NCBI RefSeq assembly: GCF_024346055.1
Contig: NZ_JAGQCH010000003.1
Span: 62,001-126,000, forward strand
DNA: 64,000 nucleotides
Reading direction: 5' to 3'
Origin: Cyanobium sp. Cruz CV13-4-11
GTDB lineage: Bacteria > Cyanobacteriota > Cyanobacteriia > PCC-6307 > Cyanobiaceae
Shown here: positions 17,201-24,606 of the stretch, piece after piece
How positions within the stretch are numbered: position 1 is the stretch's first letter
Layout of the letters: each line of letters starts with the position of its first letter
Program-made: the position numbers and the translations under genes
Notes under the pieces: model-generated
Databases searched by the model: none
What the model was told of the DNA's origin: nothing
Seen by the model: the letters and a program-made list of their open reading frames with translations, nothing else

Positions 17201-18273
17201 TGCGGAGCCACCAAGGAACCGCCGGCAGCTGCCGGCGACGGGACGGCGGCGGGACCTTCTGCCGCGGAAACTGCGGAGGGGGCTGCGGGAGCCGGTGGGG
17301 GTGCGATCGGGGCACTCGCCACCGGCGACACCTTGGCAGGGGCCGGTGTGGCGCGGACTTCAGGCGGGATCGGCTGCAGATTCACCACCGTGGGGGTGAC
17401 CGTTCCAGGGGCCTGGGCCGGCTGGCGGCTCGACCACTCCTTGATGTCCTCGATCACTGCGGGATCATCGGGTCGGCTGAGCACGTCCACGGTGCCGTCT
17501 GCCTGAACGGCCAGCGGCACCTGGGTGGGTTTGCTGACACGGGTGGAGGGCACGTAGATGACACGGCCCTGCTGAAGTTTGGCTGTCTTGGTGGGGGTCG
17601 GGGCTGGCAGGGTGCGGATGGCCTGGCGCATCGGCTCCCTCAGGCTCTGGGGCAGGGGCGCCATGGGGTCTCCACTGCTGGCCCATCGGGCCCGCTCGGC
17701 CCTGGCCACCGGTGGCATGGCAGGGGCACCCAGGTCCTGGATGGTGAGCACGCCACCGAGCAACTCGGAATTCGAGAAATTGCGTTGCAGCAGGGGCTTG
17801 GCGCTGCCCAGGCCGGTGGTGCCGAGGGAAGGGCCCTCAATGGTGAAGTTGGCCGGGGCGGCAGGGGCTTTGGCGGTGCGGGTGGCCCTGAGGGCGACGG
17901 CGGGGCGGCGACCGGGATCGGGTCTGGCTCGGGAGGAGTTGGAGGGACCGCTCAAATCGAGACTGCGCGACAGCGGGGCATCCAGCAGCGAGCCGATCTT
18001 CTTGGAGGCCGAACTCAGCACATGGCCAGTGGTGACGCCCAGATCCTCAAGCGGCGACGGGGAGGCTTTCTCGGCCTTCTGGGGGGATTCCTCTGGCAGC
18101 GAAGCGACCGCCTCGTCCGCGCCCTTGGGATCGGCTGGCGGGGGGATGGCCATGTCGTTGACGTTGGCCTGCCAGCGATCGTGGGCATCAATGGCCAGCA
18201 GGGGCAGCCAGATCGACTGGCTCAGCAGGGCCCAGGCGATGGCCTTGGGGCTGATGGTGGGTTCGCGGTACAT
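17197..18273 (-). CDS. Membrane-anchored Pro/Ala-rich hypothetical protein
   Basis: A 358-residue protein of no family I recognise. It has one N-terminal hydrophobic anchor (AIAWALLSQSIWLPLLAI, about residues 11-28) and a long disordered Pro/Ala/Lys-rich body. A modest ordered core runs from GRVIYVPSTRVSKPTQ to VIEDIKEWSS, and a Pro/Ala tail ends SLVAPQ. The architecture recalls periplasm-spanning, TonB-like proteins, but no TonB domain is visible. The ATG at 18273 is chosen over upstream codons. It overlaps the beta-barrel gene by 4 bp and sits 55 bp after wza, implying co-expression. Confidence 0.55.
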   Translation of the reverse strand: MYREPTISPKAIAWALLSQSIWLPLLAIDAHDRWQANVNDMAIPPPADPKGADEAVASLPEESPQKAEKASPSPLEDLGVTTGHVLSSASKKIGSLLDAPLSRSLDLSGPSNSSRARPDPGRRPAVALRATRTAKAPAAPANFTIEGPSLGTTGLGSAKPLLQRNFSNSELLGGVLTIQDLGAPAMPPVARAERARWASSGDPMAPLPQSLREPMRQAIRTLPAPTPTKTAKLQQGRVIYVPSTRVSKPTQVPLAVQADGTVDVLSRPDDPAVIEDIKEWSSRQPAQAPGTVTPTVVNLQPIPPEVRATPAPAKVSPVASAPIAPPPAPAAPSAVSAAEGPAAVPSPAAAGGSLVAPQ

Positions 18274-18328
18274 GGCTGGCTGTAGAGGCGGCTTTTGGGT
18301 AAGAAACGGGTGGCTGATGCGGCGGCGG

Positions 18329-19564
18329 TCAGCGGAAATTGCTGTTTCTGTTGCCGTTGAAGGTATCTCGGAATAAGTAGTAGGAGCTTGCGGCCTGACT
18401 GAGGGGAACGACAACCTGATTGATGACGTCGAGGGCCTCGGCATAGAAGGTGCGGTTCACGATGATCGTGTCCCGGTCCCGCAGGGGTGGATTCAGGCCC
18501 TTGGAGACGCCGATTCCGTCCCTGTAGCTGAACACCTCACGCGTGCTGGTGCCATTGCGGTTCAGGCGGACAAGCTCGATGTCGTTCTTGTTCGCACGCC
18601 AGTTTTCCGCTCCCCCGGCCCTGAAGATGGCTTCGGCAAGAGGGGTGTTGGCGGGCAGGCTGAGGGTGCCGGGGCTCCTGACTTCACCGATCACTGAGAC
18701 GGTGATGGTGGCCGGGGCCAGGTTGGTGGCTCCGATCTGGAGGATCTCCTCGGGGATCAACTCCTCGGTGCGGGCGATGACGATGGTGTCACCGTCGAAG
18801 AGGATGGGGTTCTGGCGTTGGTTGCCCGCCTGGAACACCTGGGCCAGATCCAGCACGGTCTGTTTCTGGCTGCCATCCGGGCCAGCCAGCCGGCGCAGCA
18901 GCACCTTGCGGATGTCGGCATTCAGGGTGACTCCCCCGGCGGTCTGGATGGCGGAAACCGGGGTGGAATAGGAGGACAGGGGATACAGGCCAGGGCGACC
19001 CACCTCGCCGATGATGGTCACCTTGACGGGGCGCGGCCCGGTGAGGCTGAGGATCAGCTCAGGACGCACGAGCTGCTTGGCATACAGGGAGGTGAGCCAG
19101 CGGGTGGCCTGGCCGATGGTGAGGCCGGTGAGCTGGACCGATCCGAGCAGTGACAGGGTGGAGGTGCCATCGGGAAGGATGACGACAGGACCACCGATGG
19201 GGGAGGCGGAGGGATCGGTGAAGGTGAGCTGCAGAGCGTCCCCGGGTCCGAGTACGTAAAGATCGTTGTAGACCTCCGTCACGGAGAGGGGAAGTGGCGC
19301 CGAGGAGGAGGGGCCGGTGCCGGGGGTGGCGCTGACAGCACCGGATCCCCTCGACGGGGTCTGGGGGGAGAGCCCCGGGGGTACCGAAGCCCTCAGGCCG
19401 GCCGGGGCGAACACCAGACCGGTGAGACCCACAAGGCCCAGGGCGGAAAGGCGTCGCCGGATGGGCCGAAGGGGAAGGCTTCGAGCGGTGGTCAACCGTT
19501 CAGCGGCCTGGCCTGAGCCAGCATCGGTCCTCTGGGGTACAGATGATCTGGGATGAAAAGCCAA
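18329..19564 (-). CDS. Polysaccharide export protein, Wza family
   Basis: Outer-membrane/periplasmic exporter for capsular or exopolysaccharide. A signal-like segment (ALGLVGLTGLVFAPAGLRAS) precedes the poly-export domain (YNDLYVLGPGDALQLTF, near residue 100). SLBB-type repeats follow at VTIIGEVGRPGLYPLS and VSVIGEVRSPGTLSLPAN. No cysteine follows the signal, so it lacks the lipobox of E. coli Wza. The C-terminus has no obvious amphipathic membrane helix. The TTG start at 19564 overlaps the divergent kinase frame, and a TTG near 19492 is an alternative. It pairs with the adjacent Wzc-type kinase. Confidence 0.88.
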   Translation of the reverse strand: MAFHPRSSVPQRTDAGSGQAAERLTTARSLPLRPIRRRLSALGLVGLTGLVFAPAGLRASVPPGLSPQTPSRGSGAVSATPGTGPSSSAPLPLSVTEVYNDLYVLGPGDALQLTFTDPSASPIGGPVVILPDGTSTLSLLGSVQLTGLTIGQATRWLTSLYAKQLVRPELILSLTGPRPVKVTIIGEVGRPGLYPLSSYSTPVSAIQTAGGVTLNADIRKVLLRRLAGPDGSQKQTVLDLAQVFQAGNQRQNPILFDGDTIVIARTEELIPEEILQIGATNLAPATITVSVIGEVRSPGTLSLPANTPLAEAIFRAGGAENWRANKNDIELVRLNRNGTSTREVFSYRDGIGVSKGLNPPLRDRDTIIVNRTFYAEALDVINQVVVPLSQAASSYYLFRDTFNGNRNSNFR

Positions 19565-22260
19565 CGACGGTCATTAATCGGATTTCCACCATAGACGGCC
19601 AAGTCAAGGGGACATTCTCGGGCGGCTGCCATTATCATTCCTGGACTCTCTACGCAGTTCATAACTTGACAACGACGGGAGTTCCTTCTAAGACCTTTAC
19701 GGGTGGAACGCAGCGCCCGCTGTCCCTTCCCCCCACGACCGGTTCTGGGCCCAGCTTTGCCCAGTCTTTCGACCCGTCTCTCCAGAGTCCCCAGAACCCC
19801 ACTGGCGAGGGCCAGTCAGGAGGTGTGGGGTTAGGCGGTCTTGTGCGGACCATCAAGCGTCGCCAGTCCGTCTTCCTGGTCACCTTCGCCGTTGTTACCG
19901 GTGTCCTGGCGATCAACACCTTGCGGCAGCGCATCTTTTCACCCGTCTACCAGGGCGGGTTCCAGATGCAGATCAGCAATCCCTTCGATACTCCCGGTGG
20001 CGGCGGTGGCGGTGGCGGCGGATCTGTGGAAAGCATCGCCCGTTCTGAAATCAGGATAGACGTGCCCAGTCTCATCGTCCTGATGCGCAGTCCCCTGCTG
20101 CTCGGACCCGTCGCCCAGCGTCAGGGTGTGCCGCTGAGCGCTCTCGAAAGCAACCTCTCCATCGACCAGGAGTCCGCGAGAGTTGACAACGTTCTCAATG
20201 TTTCCCTGCGCTGGCCCGATCCAACCAAGGGCCAGGTGATTCTGCGTCAGCTGGCGAAGGATTACACCGCCTTTTCGCTCACCCAGCGTCAGGCTGCCAT
20301 GAACTCCGGTGTCCAATTCCTGGATGAACAGGCCCCGGCGATCGAGTCCCGGGTTCAGAAGCTCTCCCTGGAGATGCTCAAGTTCCGCGAACGCAACAAC
20401 TTCGTCGACCCCGCCACCGCAGCAAGCCAGATCCTCGGAGCCCGGGAAGAGCTTGTCAACCAGCTGCGCACCCTCCAGAACGAGCAGGTGCAACTGGACA
20501 GTCAACTGACATCAATCCAGACAGGCAAGCTCCAGTTCACCCCCAGTGGAGCCCCTACCGCCCTCCAGCAGCTCGGCCGCAACAGCGTTCTCGTGCCTGG
20601 CCGGGCCTCTTCCGGCGCCGAGGCCGCCAGGGAAATCGCCACCCCCCTTGACCTGCTCAACCAGTTCGAGCAGGAACTGGCCACCGCCAAAGGGACGTTT
20701 AAGGAGAACTCCCCGATTGTTCAGTCCCTGCTGGCGAGACGCAACCAACTGCTGCCCGTGGTCCAGCGCCAAGCCGCGGATGCCGTGAAGGCCAGGCTGC
20801 TTTCCAATGTGGCCCAGCAGGATGAAATCAACCGTCAGATCCTGCTTCTCAGTGAGAACTTCCGGAACAATCCGCAGAAGATGGCGGAGTTCGAGAGCAT
20901 CAACCAGCGTCTGTCCATCGCCAGGGAGCAATACTCCTCCTACATCCAGGCCAGGGAGCGCTACCGGCTCGAGATGGCCCGTTCGATCACACCCTGGGAA
21001 GTGATCGGCCCTCCAGATTTCGGCGGCAGCCCGGTGGAGCCCAACATCCAACGCAATCTGCTGCGCGCCATCATGATCGGCCTGCTGGCCGGGCTTGGTG
21101 CAGCGATCCTCAGGGAGAAGACGGACAACGTCTTTCATACCCCCATGGAGGTGGAAAAGGAACTCCAGCTGCCCGTGTTGGGCCTGATCCCCTATCTCCC
21201 CCTGGATCCCGGTGTCGACATCGCCACCAGCATCTCCAAGATGTCCTCCAGCGAGAGGTTTGCGATCAAGGAATCCCTGCGCAGTCTGTTCACCACCTTC
21301 CGGCTGCTTCGCGCCGACAGCAACATCCGCTTGGTCGGGGTCACTTCCTCCACCCAGGGGGAGGGTAAATCCACCGCTGTCTCCGTTTTTGCCCGAACTC
21401 TCGCCGACCTTGGCCTGAAGGTGCTCGTCGTCGATTCTGACATGCGTCTGCCGATGCAGGCCAGGTATCTGGGCGTGGAGCAGGGGGATGGCCTGTCCAC
21501 CCTGCTGTCCGATTCCTCTCGAAAGCCTACGGAGTTCATTCACTCCGTTGCCGAGAACATGGATATGCTTCCTGCGGGTCCGAAGCCGCCAGATCCCGCC
21601 AAGCTGCTAAACTCCAGCCGCTGCAAGGATGTCATAGAGGACATTCGTGCCCTCCCCGGCTACGACATCGTCATCGTGGATGCACCCCCCTGCCTGATGC
21701 TGGCTGACCCGATTCTCCTCGGGGAGAAGCTGGATGGCATCTTGTTCCTTGTCGGACTGGGCAAGGTGAGCCGCCAACTGGCCCCCCAGGCCAGCCGCCG
21801 CATCAGGGCTTCCGGTGTCGATGTGCTGGGCATCATCTGCAACCAGGTGAATTTACCGAGCCGCCTCAACGATTACGGCTACGAATACGGTTACTACTAT
21901 CACTACGCCTATGCGTCGGAGTCCGGGTACGCGAAGAGTGCAACCGAGCCCTCCTCTGGCAGATTCGGCAGTTATGTCCAGCGCTATCGCGACAGCTACA
22001 TGAAAGGCGCCGCCACGAATTCTTATGTGAGTGCCCGGTACAACGAGGGAGAATCCGACGTCAAGACGTATTATCGGGACGAAGAGGGGCAACCCTCCGG
22101 GCCATCCCCCTCCAACGGGGGCAACCTCCCCAGCACCGGCAGCGGCTCCGTGTCTCCTGCCGAAAGCGTCCCATCCCGCCGCCATCGCCAGGACGACGAT
22201 GCATCCGGTGGGGATAGCCCGATCAGTTGGTTGAGGAAGCGATTCGGGAACAGGGGCTGA
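19543..22260 (+). CDS. Wzc-type polysaccharide co-polymerase / BY-kinase
   Basis: Controls chain length and export of polysaccharide by cycles of tyrosine autophosphorylation. A Wzz domain starts at about residue 100, with TM1 near 110 (FLVTFAVVTGVLAIN), periplasmic coiled-coil helices and TM2 near 510. The cytoplasmic BY-kinase domain has Walker A STQGEGKST (about 605), Walker A' VVDSDMRLP (about 628) and Walker B IVIVDAPP (about 709). The C-terminal tail holds 16 tyrosines within about 75 residues. A run of nine glycines follows the first periplasmic strand. The start is uncertain: the frame begins inside the wza overlap, and TTG 19666 or a GTG near 19825 may be the real one. Confidence 0.88.
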   Translation: MIWDEKPTTVINRISTIDGQVKGTFSGGCHYHSWTLYAVHNLTTTGVPSKTFTGGTQRPLSLPPTTGSGPSFAQSFDPSLQSPQNPTGEGQSGGVGLGGLVRTIKRRQSVFLVTFAVVTGVLAINTLRQRIFSPVYQGGFQMQISNPFDTPGGGGGGGGGSVESIARSEIRIDVPSLIVLMRSPLLLGPVAQRQGVPLSALESNLSIDQESARVDNVLNVSLRWPDPTKGQVILRQLAKDYTAFSLTQRQAAMNSGVQFLDEQAPAIESRVQKLSLEMLKFRERNNFVDPATAASQILGAREELVNQLRTLQNEQVQLDSQLTSIQTGKLQFTPSGAPTALQQLGRNSVLVPGRASSGAEAAREIATPLDLLNQFEQELATAKGTFKENSPIVQSLLARRNQLLPVVQRQAADAVKARLLSNVAQQDEINRQILLLSENFRNNPQKMAEFESINQRLSIAREQYSSYIQARERYRLEMARSITPWEVIGPPDFGGSPVEPNIQRNLLRAIMIGLLAGLGAAILREKTDNVFHTPMEVEKELQLPVLGLIPYLPLDPGVDIATSISKMSSSERFAIKESLRSLFTTFRLLRADSNIRLVGVTSSTQGEGKSTAVSVFARTLADLGLKVLVVDSDMRLPMQARYLGVEQGDGLSTLLSDSSRKPTEFIHSVAENMDMLPAGPKPPDPAKLLNSSRCKDVIEDIRALPGYDIVIVDAPPCLMLADPILLGEKLDGILFLVGLGKVSRQLAPQASRRIRASGVDVLGIICNQVNLPSRLNDYGYEYGYYYHYAYASESGYAKSATEPSSGRFGSYVQRYRDSYMKGAATNSYVSARYNEGESDVKTYYRDEEGQPSGPSPSNGGNLPSTGSGSVSPAESVPSRRHRQDDDASGGDSPISWLRKRFGNRG
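19565..19700. promoter_or_regulatory. Putative divergent promoter region wza/wzc
   Basis: AT-richer stretch between the divergent export genes. On the plus strand TTGACA (19666-19671) is followed 17 bp later by TAAGAC, a good -35 with a weak -10. On the minus strand GATAAT (RC of 19631-19636) resembles a -10 about 65 bp before the wza start. If the plus-strand promoter is real, the kinase must start downstream of about 19700. No transcript data support either site. Confidence 0.25.
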
Positions 22261-22269
22261 GGCGCCGAT

Positions 22270-22818
22270 TCACCCCTGACGGACATCCGTCTTCCCTGGA
22301 CTGGAGGACAGGAGTCCATCCAGCATCGCCAGGTGGTCGTAGATGGGCATGGCCATGGGGTGGCAGCGTCGAACCCAGGCCAGGGCGGCGAGCAGGTCGA
22401 TGCCGCGCAGGCGGGCCGTGAGTCCCACGGCGAGCAGGGGTGAGCGTTCGTACCCCGCCATGCAATGCAGGTAGACGGGAGAGGCCTCGTTCACCAGGGC
22501 TTCGGCCCTTGCCAAGGCCAGGGCCAGCCTGCCTGCCTGCATCGGCTCCTGCCGCCGATGGTCGGGAAGGGAGATCCGGTCGCTCGACCACCCGGGCGGC
22601 AGGATCAGTCCGGTTTCTTCCTCCGGGTAGCAACAGCTGAAGCGGCTGCGGAAACCGGCCTGCTCCAGCTGTTGCCAGTGTCTGTCGCTGCGTGGCATCG
22701 GACCGATCGCCAGCCGATTGCTGAGAACCCAGCTGCAGGGCAGGGAGCGCTCCAGCGCCGGCTGGGCTGGCCTTTCCGCCTCCCTGAGGCTCTGCAGAAT
22801 CCGCCGCAGGATGCCCAC
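22270..22818 (-). CDS. Dual-specificity-type protein phosphatase
   Basis: A 182-residue protein with the cysteine-phosphatase signature HCX5R as HCMAGYERS (Cys119, Arg125). An upstream Asp in the SLPDHRR segment (Asp86) could be the general acid. The helical C-terminus (LAALAWVRRCHP) fits the dual-specificity/PTP fold. It is convergent with the BY-kinase gene, with 9 bp between the stops. It therefore probably dephosphorylates the Tyr-rich tail of that kinase, a role usually filled by an LMW-PTP (Wzb). The substrate is inferred from position only. Confidence 0.72.
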   Translation of the reverse strand: MGILRRILQSLREAERPAQPALERSLPCSWVLSNRLAIGPMPRSDRHWQQLEQAGFRSRFSCCYPEEETGLILPPGWSSDRISLPDHRRQEPMQAGRLALALARAEALVNEASPVYLHCMAGYERSPLLAVGLTARLRGIDLLAALAWVRRCHPMAMPIYDHLAMLDGLLSSSPGKTDVRQG

Positions 22819-23002
22819 TACTAGACGATCACCTGAGCGCTGGTGCCGGCCTCAGGCGGCGTCGACGCCCTTTCAGGGTGCTGGGCGGCCCCAAGAAGGC
22901 AGCGCGTAGTGGGTGTGAGGGTGATGGCTAAGGAGGCGTCGTGAGATGGGTATCGTGAAGCTGGCGGGGCGGTTGCCGGACCGGCAGGTGGTTCCCCCAG
23001 GC

Positions 23003-23671
23003 CTAGCCCTGGGATCGAAGCACCGGCTCCACCAGGTCGAGCACACGCCGCCACAGGCGATCAGAGGGTGGCTCCCCTTTGGACCCGCGCAGACTGATCA
23101 AGGTGCAGGCATAGGTGCGGTTGGGCTCGAGTCCGATCACACGCGCGACAGCGGAATCGATGCCGCTGGAGAGCTGGTCGGCATTGGCGGCGAGTTGCTC
23201 ACTCGTCACCCCAAAGGCACGAACCAATCCAGGTCCTCTCACCAGGCAGGTCTGGAAGACCGGTCGATCCTCAGCCAAGCCTCTCGCCGTCGGGACAGGC
23301 GTGTCGATGAGGCGACGCTTGCTGAGCTTCAGGCTTGGCTGAGCTAGTCCCATGGTGCTGGTCTGAAAGTTGAGTCGCTGGCGCACGCTCCCATTCATCA
23401 GGGTGAGTTCAAACCCTCCTTGGAGGGGGAAAACGACGGGTGCGGAGGTGGCCAGTTCATAGCGGCGCTTTGCCGGCCAGGGGGTCGTGGAGGACGGGCG
23501 ATTCGTTGGAGACAGGAGTTTAGCCTTCTGCAGCCCTGCTTCCAGCTGCTTGGTGGGCAGGGGGACGGGAGCCGCCTGCCAGCGTGGAAAAACGATCGCC
23601 TGGGCGGCAAGGAGTGCACTGACGGTGGCCAACGTGGCATACCACCGCACCAGCAGGGGAGGGGTGATCAC
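23003..23671 (-). CDS. Cyanoexosortase A system-associated protein
   Basis: Partner protein of cyanoexosortase A with an EpsI-like arrangement. An N-terminal membrane anchor (RWYATLATVSALLAAQAIVF) is followed by a periplasmic domain with LMNGSVRQRLNFQTSTMGLAQ, FQTCLVRGPGLVRAFGVT and RTYACTLISLRG. The GTG at 23671 overlaps the exosortase stop by 4 bp (GTGA) and gives 222 residues. The frame is open to 23812, but that part lies inside the exosortase gene. Family assignment rests on position plus sequence character. The molecular role is unknown. Confidence 0.75.
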   Translation of the reverse strand: MITPPLLVRWYATLATVSALLAAQAIVFPRWQAAPVPLPTKQLEAGLQKAKLLSPTNRPSSTTPWPAKRRYELATSAPVVFPLQGGFELTLMNGSVRQRLNFQTSTMGLAQPSLKLSKRRLIDTPVPTARGLAEDRPVFQTCLVRGPGLVRAFGVTSEQLAANADQLSSGIDSAVARVIGLEPNRTYACTLISLRGSKGEPPSDRLWRRVLDLVEPVLRSQG

Positions 23672-24606
23672 GTTCTGCTCTCCTTGGGCGGTGGGGCGGG
23701 AAGCGGCGGCAGTTCCCTTTCCAGAAGGCGCATGTAGACCATGCCGAACATCAGGACGGCCACGCCGGAAAAGACGAGGGATCCCGTGCTCTGGTGGAAG
23801 AAATCGAACCACCAGCTTCCCTTGGAGTGGCCATTGCCCGCGAAGACGGCCAGCAGGGCGATGCGGAAGGTGTTGCTGATCAGCCCGATCAGCGGCGCAA
23901 TCACAAAGAGGAGGCAGCGACTACTCCAGGAACGGATCGGGAAGGCCAACAGGAAGATCACGCCGACGCAGAGGATCTGGGCCATCAGGTCGACGCCGTT
24001 GCAAGGCCCGAGCACCTTCACGCCCCCCCCCGGCAGCAGTACGCTGCGGGCGTTGACGATCACATCGAGCCCCAGGACACTCAGCCACAGACCGGAGACC
24101 TGGGCGGTGAGCAGGCTGATGGGCTCTTCCGGCAGCATTCGCATCAACAGGGCGAAGCCAGGCAGCAGCATCAGGCAGAGCAGGGGATCGCGGAAACGGC
24201 CCAGGTTGGCGGGCTTCTCGGCCATCAGGCCCAGGGCGAGACCACCGATCGGCGCGAGGCCGAACAGCAGGCCGTCCCAGTGCACGATCACCGCCGAGCG
24301 GGCCAGCACCCACACCAGGAGCACGGTGCCGATGATCAACCCCCAGGCGGCGGGACGGGGTTCGAGGTTCTCAAACTGATCCTCCATGCAGATCACCGCT
24401 CCCCCCCACACCAGCACGGCAAACACGGTGATGTGCTCGCTCTGACTGCTCTGGAAAACGGCGATGTTCTGGATCGCCACAGCCGCGGCCAGGGCCAGCC
24501 AGAGATTGCGGGGCGTCGGAGGGGGAACGGCAGGAATGGAAGCCCGCCAGGACGGGGGAAGCTTCAGGAGCAGCGCATTGATCAGACGTTTGGCGATGTT
24601 GCTCAT
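23668..24606 (-). CDS. crtA: Cyanoexosortase A
   Basis: Membrane transpeptidase-like enzyme predicted to cleave PEP-CTERM-type C-terminal sorting signals. It has about eight membrane segments in 312 residues. The catalytic triad of the exosortase family is visible: Cys202 in LGPCNGVDLM, Arg248 in SNTFRIALLA and His271 in FFHQSTGSLVF. It overlaps the upstream CapD-type gene and the downstream partner gene by 4 bp each. No PEP-CTERM substrate was found in the window. The symbol follows cyanoexosortase nomenclature and is not the carotenoid crtA. Confidence 0.88.
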   Translation of the reverse strand: MSNIAKRLINALLLKLPPSWRASIPAVPPPTPRNLWLALAAAVAIQNIAVFQSSQSEHITVFAVLVWGGAVICMEDQFENLEPRPAAWGLIIGTVLLVWVLARSAVIVHWDGLLFGLAPIGGLALGLMAEKPANLGRFRDPLLCLMLLPGFALLMRMLPEEPISLLTAQVSGLWLSVLGLDVIVNARSVLLPGGGVKVLGPCNGVDLMAQILCVGVIFLLAFPIRSWSSRCLLFVIAPLIGLISNTFRIALLAVFAGNGHSKGSWWFDFFHQSTGSLVFSGVAVLMFGMVYMRLLERELPPLPAPPPKESRT

